In this document: positions 53,969 through 64,000 of the stretch, piece by piece
Layout: each line of letters starts with the position of its first letter
Numbering within the stretch: position 1 is the first letter of the stretch
Assembly: GCA_030248215.1 (NCBI GenBank)
Contig: JASANG010000411.1
Coordinates: forward strand, 1 to 64,000
Direction of reading: 5' to 3'
Origin: Enoplolaimus lenunculus
Lineage: Eukaryota; Nematoda; Enoplea; Enoplida; Thoracostomopsidae
DNA: 64,000 nt
Made by a program: the position numbers and the translations under genes
The notes under the pieces: model-generated
The model's database searches: none
Told to the model about the DNA's origin: nothing
The model's input: the letters and a program-made list of their open reading frames with translations, nothing else

Positions 53969-54400
53969 TTGACCCGAAAAAGAGGGGGTAATAAGAGGGG
54001 GTCCCCATTTTGGGTCCAAATCAATGGGAGTCCGTATCCCTAATAAGAGTCCGTAAGCGGTAGAGTCCCTAAACCCTAATTAGAGTCAATAAATGTCAAT
54101 TAACCCTAATTGTAGCATATAAATGTCTCCAGGACCAAATAATTTGAGTTCGAAACTTTAAAGCGTACTTAAATTTTGAAAGTACATTCCTAAGTATAAC
54201 CTTTTATTATCGCTCAAACTATTGAAACGAGACAAATATACGTTTAATTCAACGGATAATTGCTGCAGTACCGGATATATATCAGTAACGAAGTGCGGCG
54301 GAGCGTGGATTAAAAATAAATAACAATCCGTAACCGAATAACAAGGGGGGTACCCTCCGGAGAGGCCAAATAAATATCAGTCCCCTGTTATTCGGGTCAA
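53969..54400 (-). mobile_element. Family D element, complete with TA flanks
   Basis: TTGACCCGAAAAAGAGGGGG and, inverted, TTGACCCGAATAACAGGGGA ends; TA at 53967-53968 and 54401-54402. Internal landmarks are in reverse order compared with 41910-42344. Confidence 0.88.
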
Positions 54401-54568
54401 TACAGTACCCATATCCTGCAACATGACGAGTTTTGAGCGACATTTGACTAATGTACACATTTTGAAATTAACCACAAATTTCTATACAAACCATATGGTA
54501 TGTATTAGAAGCCACACAACGTGCGTCGTAAGTGTAAACAACACTGTTAAACACCCTATGGACGTCAG

Positions 54569-54755
54569 GGCCATTGTATAGAACAGGGCCGTAACAGTAG
54601 TAGAAGCATTATTCCTAAGCCTAAGCGTAAGGATGAGCCTATTCCTAAGCCTACGCCTGAGCCTAAGCCTAAAACTATACAAGAAGTAAGTCTAAAGTTT
54701 AAACTGAACCTATTACAACACTGCCGGGAAACAAGCCCTGTTCTATACATGGGCC
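54569..54755 (+). mobile_element. TTAGGC-bearing element A10
   Basis: GGCCATTGTATAGAACAGGG and, inverted, GGCCCATGTATAGAACAGGG ends; CCTAAGCCTAAGCGTAAGG and CCTACGCCTGAGCCTAAGC blocks. Confidence 0.9.
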
Positions 54756-55016
54756 GACGTTAGGAACAATTTTCGCAGCACATATTTTGACAATGACCAT
54801 TGCCGACATTTCATGTCGAACCGGTATATTGTCATTTAAAAGAAGTTTTCACCGAACGAGCGTGGCTACCGACTATTTTTTTGGCCCTCTAGGATCAACC
54901 AGGTTTTTTCTTCTCAATGGACACCCATATTTTTCGTTTTTGCCCATACATTTCGGTAAAATATGTCCCTGTATACCCTTTGAATTCGTCACTGAAACAC
55001 ATTTTATTATGGCTGC

Positions 55017-55339
55017 GGCCCATGTTACTGTAAGGCGCGTCCAGGTTTCTGATAGGTCCATAAAAGTGTTGGTTTAGATTCTAGATTACATTTCTGGCTT
55101 TAGGTTTAGGCTTAGGCTTAAGCTTAAGAACACATTTTTGCGACGCTTACGCTTAGGCTTAGGCTTAGGAATACGCTTAATCTACTGTTAGGCTCCTTAA
55201 AGTAACATTGGCTTAGGCTTAGGCTTAGGCTTAGGAATACGCTTAATCTACTGTTACGCCCCTTAAAGTAACATTGGCTTAGGCTTAGGCTTAGGAATAC
55301 GCTTAATCTACTGTTAGGCTCCTTAAAGTAACATTGGCC
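55017..55339 (-). mobile_element. TTAGGC-bearing element B7 with triplicated end
   Basis: A standard family B start (GGCCCATGTTACTGTAAGGC). At the other side the terminal unit, TTAGGC run + AATACGCTTAATCTACTGTT + CCTTAAAGTAACATTGG, occurs three times in tandem (about 55140-55210, 55211-55277, 55278-55339). Confidence 0.92.
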
Positions 55340-55533
55340 ATGGTTGCTATACCGACCGTATTGTGTTTGTGTGAAAATTGACTATTACGGTTTTGTATCC
55401 GTTGAACCGGGTTTAATACCTTATGAACCGTAAACCGAAATTGATTCTAAAGTTTTGTATTCTTCAAATTTAGCAAACATAAAATATGTCAGTTTTCAAA
55501 ACTGTAACAGTTTTGTTTTCAATTCTAAACCAA

Positions 55534-55742
55534 CACTGCAAAAAATGGTGAGTCAAATTGACTCGCTCCGAAATATACACGAACTGGGTCAAAATTCCGC
55601 TGCGCCAGAGTCAAATTCATCTCATTTGATCGCTCAGTGAGTCGAATTTGACTCTGACGGAGTTGAATTTTGACTCAATTTGTGTAGTGCGGAAAAGCCT
55701 ATTTCGGAGAGAATCAATTAGACTCACCATTTTTTTGCAGTG
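55534..55742. mobile_element. Family C element C6
   Basis: CACTGCAAAAAATGGTGAG at the left and TTTTTTTGCAGTG at the right, with TA after the right end. Confidence 0.9.
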
Positions 55743-56552
55743 TATGATAGAACTAAAGTTTGTACAATTTCACAAAAGCGTTTGTAAAAAATGCTGTTTG
55801 AAACGAGAAACGCGTTTTAAAGAGTGCTTGTTATCATGATTCCTTTACGTTAAAACAACGATATTTCAAGCTAAAAGTTTAATTTCATGCGAGTTTTTTT
55901 GACGTTTAATCAGTCTATGGAAACGAATTTAGCAAGTCTTCAATTACATCAATGAAAATGGTTCTATTTTGAACCCAGATTTTTTGCTAAAAACTCATTA
56001 TTTATTAATTGATGGGCAGAAACGTAAAATTTGAAAAATATGAATAAAAACCCAAATCACAGCAGTTTCGCCAGATGCAAACGTTTCGGTTTTCAAATAT
56101 TCGATCTTTCAACTACGCTTATTTACGTCCAAATTGTTGAAAAATTTTAATGTTGGTTTTGTTTGGGTTTCACGTTTTAATGTTAAAATGAAAATGCGTC
56201 ATTAAGCGAAAAATTTCATGTGTTTACCAAGTTTGAACAACAGGTGTAGCATGTTTTGTTATACTTTTGGTCGCTGCAGTTAAGTGTCTTGACAATTTAA
56301 GGGTACTCATGACCGAAAGGACGGCTTGAAATAAACCTTGTGCAAAAATGGGCTTTAAATCTGTCAACATTTGATAGGACACTGGCGGATCCAAAGCGGC
56401 CACCTGGGTCTACGCCGTCCAACAGCCGCAGAAACCAATTTTTTGTATTATTAAAGTTTGCCCTAAAATAGAATTTAGCTTCTCGCTCGCATCGATCACC
56501 AGTTATTTTCAATAAGCGACACCGAATGTTCAGCGAGGTGGTTAAATATTTG
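55743..56552. other. No gene seen
   Basis: AT-rich; a possible hAT-type relic with CACTGGCGGATCCAAAGCGG near 56381. No coding sequence is recognised. Confidence 0.45.
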
Positions 56553-56812
56553 GGCCCATGTTGCTTTGGGGCCTCCAGGTTTGTGGTGGGTCCGTAAAAG
56601 AGTAGGTTTAGATTCTAGATTACATTTTTCAGATTCTAGATTACGTTTTTCTGGTGGGTCCGTAAAAGAGTAGGTTTAGAGTCTAGATTACATTTTGTTT
56701 GCTTAGGTTTAGGCTTAGGCTTAGAAACTTATTTTTGCAACGCTTAGGTTTTAGGCTTAGGCTTAGGAGTACGCTTAATCTACTGTTACGCACCTTAAAA
56801 GTAACATTGGCC
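56553..56812 (-). mobile_element. TTAGGC-bearing element B8
   Basis: GGCCCATGTTGCTTTGGGGC and, inverted, GGCCAATGTTACTTTTAAGG ends. GGTGGGTCCGTAAAAGAGTA plus TTTAGATTCTAGATTACATT is duplicated near the left end, and there are two TTAGGC runs around TTTTTGCAACGCTTAGG. Confidence 0.92.
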
Positions 56813-57700
56813 AATATTTGAATAAATACTAAACTCAAACCAGAATACTAAGTATTTATCGATTCATTCAAGTTAAAATTTTTGATACTATTTCAAACAA
56901 AATGGCAAAAAGTTGCAAATTTTGGATAGTCGGTTGATAAAAGTTTCAACACAAACAGGTAAATATTCAGGTCAATTCGGTAATTACGTGTACTAGTATT
57001 AATTATAGGTGTTGATTTTTAACCACGTATAAAAATGAATTGATCTGAAAAATATAAACAGAGTTGCAGATGTTGTAAGGCAACGGGTGTTGATTGGCTA
57101 CTGAACGGAAACAAGAGTACCGTTTCTTACTACAGCGAAGTATGCGATTAATAGTTACAAACAACAAAATCAAAGGTTAGCGAAACTCGAAGTTTCGCTG
57201 TACTTACTTATCCTTCTTTAACTGGTGAAAGATGAAACAAAAAGATTTATCTTTCAGTCAACTACAGTTGATTATTCACGTTTTTGCTCAAGATTCGATC
57301 TGAAAATGACACATTATCCTTAGTTGTGCTGCAAAAGACAGATTAAACATATGGTTATGACAGTGGAAGACATTCGTATGATTTTAGTTTTAACTATTAA
57401 AATGACAAAGTCAACGCAAACAATGCCTGCTTCGGTTTGGATGGTTTAATGTTTTGGTTTACCAAAAACCATGGTTTACCAATACGAACACCTGTTATCG
57501 GCAGGTTTAAATAGCCGATCGCTGCAATCTTCTGGCAATCTTGGGATTGAGAACAGCGTCAAATTAATACTGGTACGACCAGGGGCGGATCCAGGAAAAA
57601 CTGATGTTGGGGTCCATAAGTTGAGATGCACTGATTTAAACTATTCATTGACGCAGATACTTGACTGAGGGTGTCCGACTAGAAGCATTTCTAGATGTTA
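56813..57700. other. No gene seen
   Basis: AT-rich. CAGGGGCGGATCCAGGAAAA at about 57590 is the typical first end of a hAT-type non-autonomous element; a matching second end is not seen. Confidence 0.45.
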
Positions 57701-57891
57701 CACTGCCAAATATGGTGAGTCAAAGTGACTCTCTCCGAAATAGGCTCTACGGGACTACACAAACTGAGTCAAATTCGACTCCGCCAGAGTAAAACGTGCG
57801 ATTCCGAGAGTCGAATTTGACTCTCAGTATGTGTAGGTCGGGAAAGTCTATTTCGGCCAGAGTCAATTTGACTTACCATTTTTTTGCAGTG
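57701..57891. mobile_element. Family C element C7
   Basis: CACTGCCAAATATGGTGAG at the left, TTTTTTTGCAGTG at the right. Arms match well; it contains CTCTCCGAAATAGGCTCTAC and its inverse. Confidence 0.9.
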
Positions 57892-58089
57892 AATATTTAC
57901 ATTTTTTGGCTTAATACGAATGTGCCTCACGAGCACCCAGAGAACCATCCTGAATCCGAACAAGGACAGTTACATGGGGATCTAGGAATTGGACTATTAC
58001 CCATCAATTCTACGCAAACCTAAATTTTTGTACCATGAACTACGCTGAAAATACTGTAAATTTTTTTACGACTTATTAACATATTTGGT

Positions 58090-58232
58090 ACAACGGTTCA
58101 CCGAGCCTGTTAAAATTGATAACCCGAGCTAGAAAATTCTCAAGCTTGCTTGTAAGTTATCAACAACCCTTGTATGACCGTTCAGTAAAATTTTTAGCAT
58201 CAATACTAGCAAGATGAGCTGTGTACGGGCCT
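58090..58232. repeat. Family G relic
   Basis: Contains GCTTGCTTGTAAGTTATCAA, AAAATTTTTAGCATC and GAGCTGTGTACGGGCCTGA, in the same order as at 45388-45570. Confidence 0.5.
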
Positions 58233-58793
58233 GAAAGTACGGTTAGTGGGCGTTCTAGCTTTAATAATATTAATATTATAAAAATAGTTTTTATGGACAG
58301 TGATAAATGTAGAACTAAAACAGTAAGCATTGAAAAAATTCGTCAAAAACAGCTATCAAGATCAAATATATGTGCAATTTAGTAAACCATGAGTTGCGCA
58401 CATGTACAAATCTCGTATTAAAATATACTTGTTTTTGTCCATATTTTAAAACCATTTCATTTGAATCTAAGCAAGTCGTCTAAGCATTGAAATTTGAGTG
58501 GCAACTGAGAAACTAAATCGACATTTCAATGTATACTGGATGTTACCGGACGCATTATTACCGGATGTCAATCCGCATGAACTGGATCCGTAATAATCCT
58601 GGCCACAAAATTCACACTGCACCGCTTAAAGGCCGGTGTCGCATGAAAAAATGCCCCTCAAAAAATGATCCCCGGGCACATTTTCATGGGCGTCCGATTT
58701 TAAAATACCGTTTTGCGAAAAAAATGCACCCTATTAAAAAGAAACCCCTCGGTCATTTTTACACGGCCAATATTGAAATGAAATTTTGACTCC

Positions 58794-59099
58794 GGCCCAT
58801 GTTACTTTAAGGAGCGTCCAGGTTTCTGGTGGGTCTATAAAAGAGTAAGTTTAGATTCTAGATTACATTTTTTGCTTAGGCATAGGCTTAGGAACTCGTT
58901 TTTGCAACGCTTAGGCTTAGGCTTAGGCTTAGAAACTCGTTTTTGCAACGCTTAGGCTTAGGCTTAGGCTTAGGAACTCGTTTTTGCAACGCTTAGGCTT
59001 AGGCTTAGGCTTAGGCTTAGAAACTCGTTTTTGCAGCGCTTAGGCTTAGGCTTAGGAATACGCTTAATCTACTGTTACGCCCCTTAAAGTAACATTGGC
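58794..59099 (-). mobile_element. TTAGGC-bearing element B9 with five internal units
   Basis: GGCCCATGTTACTTTAAGGA left end and AAAGTAACATTGGC right end. TTAGGCTTAGGCTTAG blocks alternate with AACTCGTTTTTGCAACGC four to five times, an intermediate between the ordinary copies and the 1-kb expanded B4. Confidence 0.93.
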
Positions 59100-60198
59100 T
59101 TTGACTCCAATGTAAAAATGACCCCCATTTCAATCCAGCCATAGGTTACAGCAGAAATCACTACGAAATGCTTACTGAATAAATGTGCTAAATACAGCGC
59201 TTTTGCGTTTCCCCTTGGTAGACAACGGACAGTTGAACTTATTAAATCCCGAATATCCTGTAACTTGAAAAAATCTCAAAAAATTACTGCCCCCCCGCGT
59301 GCGTTTGATCGTGTTTACCCAAATAAGTTGTTATGCTTGGCCTCGTATCAAAAATTGCAGTTGCGTAAACTGTTACTTGTGAGCACGACAGCTGTTGTTA
59401 AATGTTAACAAAAAGTTTCACAAGAAAACTTCCGTCTAAAAGGATGCAGTTAAAGACAAACAGTCTTGGTCGATCATCAGATAAGCCTTATGCGAAATGA
59501 TATCGCTTTAGACATAAAAATACATCGCGTCTGAGGGCGTACGTAATTGAACCTCAAACGACCACCCGGTTGCAAGTCAACACCCTGCGTTGTTGAAACA
59601 TTGTTATCCGTTTGCCAATTTTTTACTTAAACGCCTAATATTTTAGGTGGTTTTTCAGCGCCTCAACCAATTCAAATGCCTCTGACCGCTTTTAGTGCAT
59701 CCTGTTATTACTAAACATAATAATACATAATAATATATAACTAAATACAACGTTACGAACGTATCTTTAAACTATAATCAGCTGTTCGAATTAACATCAG
59801 CTAAAAAATTACAACAGAAAAAGATCGTAATCTAAACATACTTTGAACGCATGACTAATTTTAGCGGAAATTTTAGCGGAAGAAAACCAAAATTTATGTT
59901 TATAATTGAAAATTGACAACCGGATGTTGCCAAATGTTACGGTGTAAATTTTAAAGCTGAAACGCGGCGTCCCACGCATTTGTCATATGGCCAAAAAGGT
60001 TTATTTTAAAAAATTTGCTGAAACTGAATATGATTCGTTTTAATGTTTATGAATTCTATTAGATATTTGATTATTTTACGTTCATTCGGCTGAATGATGC
60101 ATGAAACTCTAGAAAATGTTATAGTCGCCTTTATATCTTTGTAACCAAGACACTTAAGTGCCCGTCGTAGCTAAAAAATGACGTCTATAATAAAATAC
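59100..60198. other. No gene seen
   Basis: AT-rich sequence without coding, RNA or clear repeat signature. Confidence 0.5.
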
Positions 60199-60380
60199 TA
60201 TAGCCAGCCTGATTTGCGCAATGCGCAAACATTGACGAACGCGCAACAATCTATATGCAATTTTCGTTTCACAGAACAATCACCCTTCTGTTCTAAAAGA
60301 AAACACTGTAAACAAAGTAATGCTGGAACGTTGTGTAAAATACATATGTGAGGCATTCGAGTTTTAATTATATAGATAAA
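60199..60380 (+). repeat. Family F dispersed repeat
   Basis: AGCCAGCCTGATTTGCGCAA start, AACAATCACCCTTCTGTTC centre, TTCGAGTTTTAATTATATAG end. Confidence 0.65.
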
Positions 60381-61410
60381 GTAATCATTAAAATGATTAT
60401 TGCAACGATTATCACGTAGTACAAGCATACGTTCGTGTTAAAGCTACCATGATCACAAGCTCTGGACCGGTCTCTACCACCGACCTACGGAACTTTCCGA
60501 CAATACCTTGGTTTTGCACAAATGCCTAACTTAGAAAATGGGTTGTGGTCCTTAAAAATTTCGAACGGGATTTCTTGTGTTACCGCCTGAAAACGTCGCT
60601 AAAACGAACACAAATGACATATGGAGTTTGACGTTTCCACCCTGCTATGCCATTGGCTATCCATTCTCTTGTTCAACAAATCAACCTACGCCTACTCAAT
60701 GCTACTAAAATTAGCCAATCGTCTACTCAAAAACAACATCTTGCTGACATACGGTCGACCCAGAATATGGCTCATTAAAATAATTGCTAATCGCAGCTCA
60801 CCGCACGCCATATCACGCCTTTAATGAGAATGCAATCTTTGACAGATGTTTTAAACAAAATATATCAACAAAACTGCAAACGCTTCAATATACAGCAGAT
60901 GGGTTACAGATTGCAGTTAGTGCAGTCAGCATCGTTTCATACATGCAGAGTGACATGTGTACATCGTTTAGTGCGGGATTGCAGTGCAGATGATTTGTAA
61001 GTGGGGACAATCACATCCCCTTGAGTTTTATTTTTTTATAAGGGGCCAGTATTTACAGTAAAAATTAGGCGTTGTTGATTTTACCCTTCACTTGAGTTAA
61101 CTTGAACCGAGGCAAAAATTCACTGTGCATTGTGAGAAGTTCGTGATTTTGACTTAAGCCTGTATCCTGTATCGCCTGTATAGTTCTTTTCTCGATGTAT
61201 GCTTATCGCTCTGATTTAGTAAAACGCGGCCGGTAATCGTTTATTAAACCCTCCCAAATCCTGTACAACACCGAGTATTACAAGCAAATCACAGGTTATG
61301 TAATTTAACTTGCAGCCTGATCCGGAATCTTTAAAGCCGACGTCTGAATCTGGTTTAATCCAGCCACTGGCTTTACCGTTACTAATAGTTCCGCCGTTTT
61401 CCAGAATCCG
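60381..61410. other. No gene seen
   Basis: Short open frames at 60621-60824 and 60784-60993 show no recognisable domain. Confidence 0.45.
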
Positions 61411-61413
61411 TGC

Positions 61414-61557
61414 AATTCTAACCCCGTTAGAATTACACCCTGTAAAACCGTGTACTCAAACCCCGTTAGAGTTACACCAAATTTCCGACCAATCTAACCC
61501 CGTTAGATTTGGCCAAGCCGTTGTAGAATAATAAATCTAACCCCGTTAGATTTATTA
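61414..61557. repeat. Cluster of four TAACCCCGTTA palindromes
   Basis: Palindromes centred on CCCC recur at 61414-61434, 61454-61472, 61492-61508 and 61529-61557. Arms are about 9, 6, 6 and 13 bp; the last has arms TAATAAATCTAAC and GTTAGATTTATTA. The spacers between them are unrelated. No gene is adjacent. Confidence 0.75.
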
Positions 61558-61887
61558 GACTACGTTTCCCAGGTTCTCCGGTTTATCCCCAAGTTCCTTT
61601 TTTGCACATAACACCAGTATCCGATACTGGGTAAATCCTGCGCCCTGCGCAACCCAACTATACCCGTAATGCCTGATTTCCTTCACATCCTTCAGCCTCC
61701 GTGACAGTTCTTAACCGAATTCAGCTAAGCCTTACTTACCCAAAGACACGTCAACGCTAACGCAAGCTGTAAACTACTAAGAATTTGATAAAGATAACTT
61801 CGCCGATATGTACTTGAAAGAACACACCAATCTCCACCAGCTAAGAATCTAATAATGATTCCGGTCCTGGCTACCCATCTCCATATC

Positions 61888-61950
61888 CCGACCTCATTTG
61901 CATTTCGCCGACACCCAAAATCGTGTGTCCGCTATGCAAATGAGGTCCGG
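61888..61950. repeat. Cruciform-type inverted repeat with octamer motifs
   Basis: A perfect 14-bp arm GACCTCATTTGCAT (61890-61903) is inverted at 61934-61947 (ATGCAAATGAGGTC). Inner bases (GCCGACAC against GTGTCCGC) extend the stem. Each arm holds the POU-factor octamer ATTTGCAT/ATGCAAAT. A regulatory role is only an inference. Confidence 0.6.
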
Positions 61951-62595
61951 AGCCACACACCCGGTACCTACAACAACAACAACAATAATGCCGAGACACA
62001 CACAAGAACAAAGCACCATTTTGGTGCTGACATAGCCTAGCTATGTCCTTAGTCGCGAACATAGCCATTAAAATATGCGCAATTAATCAACGACATCTAT
62101 GGCCACGCAGGGCCCAGGTAAGTTCGACATTGCGGACACAGCCGCCATAACATCGATTTAACACTTTCTACGCCTAGTAGCAACGCCTAAGCCTGACTTA
62201 AGTTCTAAGAGAGACTAGGTGGAGCCAGGGACTCCCTTAAGGTGTGGTTTTAGTTTAAGGTTTTATTTTATATTTTAGTTTTTAGTTTTTAGTTTGAAAT
62301 AGGTTTAAGTGTGGCACAGCCACCTACATGCATTACTGTTTTTTGAACATAAATTAAAGTTACATTACTTCATTAATCGCTGAAGTATATAGCGTTTTAC
62401 ACTTTGTCTCTCGCATTTCACTTGAAAAAATTACTTTTTTAAAGAAACACAGCTTGTGACCCTGCGTAATAAAATACACATCAACAACGTACCTTAAACG
62501 GGACAAAAGCAATTGAGACCGGCAAATAATGAATCCGCACCTTTAAAATGAACGGATCGGACGAAAGTGTGCTGCAATTGTTCCACGCAGCAGCT
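61951..62595. other. No gene seen
   Basis: Contains a (CAA)n tract near 61971-61987 and a T-rich stretch at 62255-62300. No coding sequence is recognised. Confidence 0.45.
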
Positions 62596-62731
62596 CATGT
62601 AAAGATCAGGGGCCGAAAGTTTTTCAGAGGGACTGCAATAGAGTACTCTTAAGCTTTTGAGTAATTTTTCGCTTTGGCTTAGGCTTAGGATTATGTTTAA
62701 ACCGTTGCTCGGTCTGTGTTCTATACATTGA
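62596..62731 (-). mobile_element. TTAGGC-bearing element A11 (decayed)
   Basis: Remnants of both ends (ATGTAAAGATCAGGGGCCG and GTTCTATACATTGAC) around GGCTTAGGCTTAGGATTATG. Confidence 0.75.
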
Positions 62732-62923
62732 CAGCCGCAGCTAAGCCTAGTTATGTAAATGACCCTATACATAACAAATTTTAAGATGATGATATTATAT
62801 GCAACACCATTGTCAGAGCAGATGTCTTGGTGTTGACATTTTGGTAAACTGTAATACAAAATCAAGTACTCAAAATAGAAATATTTAAGTAGCAAATACT
62901 TCGACCAATTTAATCACAAATGA

Positions 62924-62995
62924 GACCAATGTTACTTTTAGGGGCGTAACAGTAGATTAAGCGTATGTCTAAGCCTAAGCCTAACGGACGTCAAT
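62924..62995 (+). mobile_element. TTAGGC-bearing element B10 (fragment)
   Basis: GACCAATGTTACTTTTAGGG to CTAAGCCTAAGCCTAACGG; the remainder is missing. Confidence 0.8.
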
Positions 62996-63089
62996 TCACT
63001 TCAGATTAAAAACCCATATAATATTCAAGAATAAACCCTCAAATTTTAAACACAATTTTGAGGAAAATCACAATTTGCATCAAATGCAT

Positions 63090-63401
63090 ACAAAATAAAT
63101 TGTCTTAAAATTTCAAGACTCCTATTTCTTAAATTTCCAAGACATAAATGTCGTGTATTTCACACATTAGTAGCCTTGAATGGGTCAAAAATTCTTGTCT
63201 GAAACGGTTAAAACGTAAATGTCTTATATTCAAGAAATTGCAATTTACCAATTTATAAGACACAACTTTGTGCCCATATTTAGAAAACTTTTATAACATA
63301 GAAGTCAGGAATTCAAGACATAAATGTCTGGAGTCTGTATTAAGACATAACTGTCTAAAATTGCAAACAATATTTCTGAATCCAAGACAATTTATTTTGT
63401 G
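63090..63401. mobile_element. Family K foldback element
   Basis: The ends are ACAAAATAAATTGTCTTAAA and, inverted, CACAAAATAAATTGTCTTGG. Inside, the palindrome AAGACATAAATGTCTT or close variants recurs about four times. Non-coding. Confidence 0.7.
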
Positions 63402-63575
63402 AGAGCAATATACGAAACCCACGACAAGTTGTTGGGTTGCTTTGGATATGGCTTTGACTCTACCAGCTTTCTGCTAAAATGAGGTTTTTTTTAGTTTTTT
63501 CGCAAAGCATATAATAGTAATTCTTAAGAAAATATTGTCGCGGCTGAAGGGATTTTAAAACAGGCACTATATTAA

Positions 63576-63698
63576 ACTGATATATATAAATATATATTTA
63601 TATATTTATATATATTTTTATATTTATATATATTATGTATATATTTATATATATTTTTATATTTATATATATTATGTATATATTTATATATATATATA
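63576..63698. repeat. AT-rich simple repeat
   Basis: TATATATTTATATATATTTT-like units repeat with a roughly 50-bp period. The adjacent frame beginning MYIFIYIF is a by-product. Confidence 0.9.
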
Positions 63699-64000
63699 AC
63701 CCGTTAGCCAGAGGAAGGCAGAAGTATATACTTGGAATCAAAAGATCTCGAAAGAAAATACACCAACCAACTTCGTCCCAAAATCATATTTCTGCATTCA
63801 ATAATGATTTGTGTTACTGCGCCTTGCTTTCCATCAAAATGCAAATATTGTGCCATTAAAATCTCGCTGATTGAATTCTGTTGTATTCGGTAGGAAAGAC
63901 ACCGCTGCTAAACCCCGGTTTCTCGATGTAAGCAGATGTTTTGGGCAGATGTCGTCTGACTAAACAACCGTTGTTCAGTTACGGCAGATGCTACACCAGT
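63699..64000. other. No gene seen
   Basis: The window ends in unremarkable sequence with no recognised feature. Confidence 0.45.

Noticed and set aside
61560-62400. Possible solo long terminal repeat
   Set aside because: T-rich tract and ATTAAA-like words near 62350 suggested one, but no paired end, primer site or target duplication is visible.

Overview
The window is animal nuclear DNA: AT-rich, intron-rich and full of short DNA-transposon relics. It holds two complete protein-coding genes, which I could splice by eye, with reading phase kept at every junction. The first, on the + strand at 15345-28724, is Integrator complex subunit 5 (INTS5): 23 coding exons and about 991 aa, against about 1,019 aa for the human protein. 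The second, on the - strand at 31308-41363, is an MTG/ETO/Nervy-family transcriptional corepressor (the RUNX1T1/CBFA2T family; Nervy in Drosophila): 7 coding exons and about 1,125 aa. It has NHR1/TAFH, NHR2, NHR3 and a MYND zinc finger in the usual order, plus long Gln and Asn runs. The genes converge, with 2.6 kb between their stop codons. The proteins are bilaterian in character but diverged from vertebrate and fly versions. Many repeats carry runs of TTAGGC, the telomere repeat known from nematodes. A nematode, perhaps of an intron-rich basal lineage, is therefore my best guess, but the taxon is an inference only.

Layout. 1-15.3 kb has no gene. It holds small foldback elements, an element with long terminal inverted repeats (3566-4423), a 1.6-kb array of an 18-bp satellite (4607-6233), a LINE 3' end (9085-9462) and a cluster of tRNA-related repeats (13590-15130). 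15.3-28.7 kb is INTS5, with elements in many introns. 28.7-31.3 kb is the intergenic space between the two stop codons. 31.3-41.4 kb is the Nervy-like gene; five of its six introns contain a TTAGGC-bearing element. 41.4-64 kb has no recognisable gene and is a dense bed of non-autonomous elements.

Repeat families, labelled A-K here: A and B, two related miniature elements with internal TTAGGC repeats and different ends; C, CACTGCAAAA-ended elements packed with TGAGTCA/TGACTC motifs; D, about 430 bp with TTGACCC ends; E, elements packed with CAGCTG palindromes; F, a 170-bp SINE-like dispersed repeat; G, C-rich relics with a GGGCCCGTAGCC-like end; H, elements built of CGGAAT/CCGATT words with GGGTGCAA-like ends; I, a CpG-rich foldback; J and K, single foldbacks. 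A and B are confined to about 27-63 kb, and C to 42-58 kb.

The two genes have no direct pathway link beyond both acting in RNA polymerase II transcription: Integrator terminates and processes transcripts, and Nervy/MTG proteins recruit corepressors. The most unusual feature is the TTAGGC-carrying element family, including one copy in a Nervy-like intron that has grown to about 1 kb with some 19 higher-order units. I found no CRISPR array, rRNA gene, intact tRNA gene or complete autonomous transposon.
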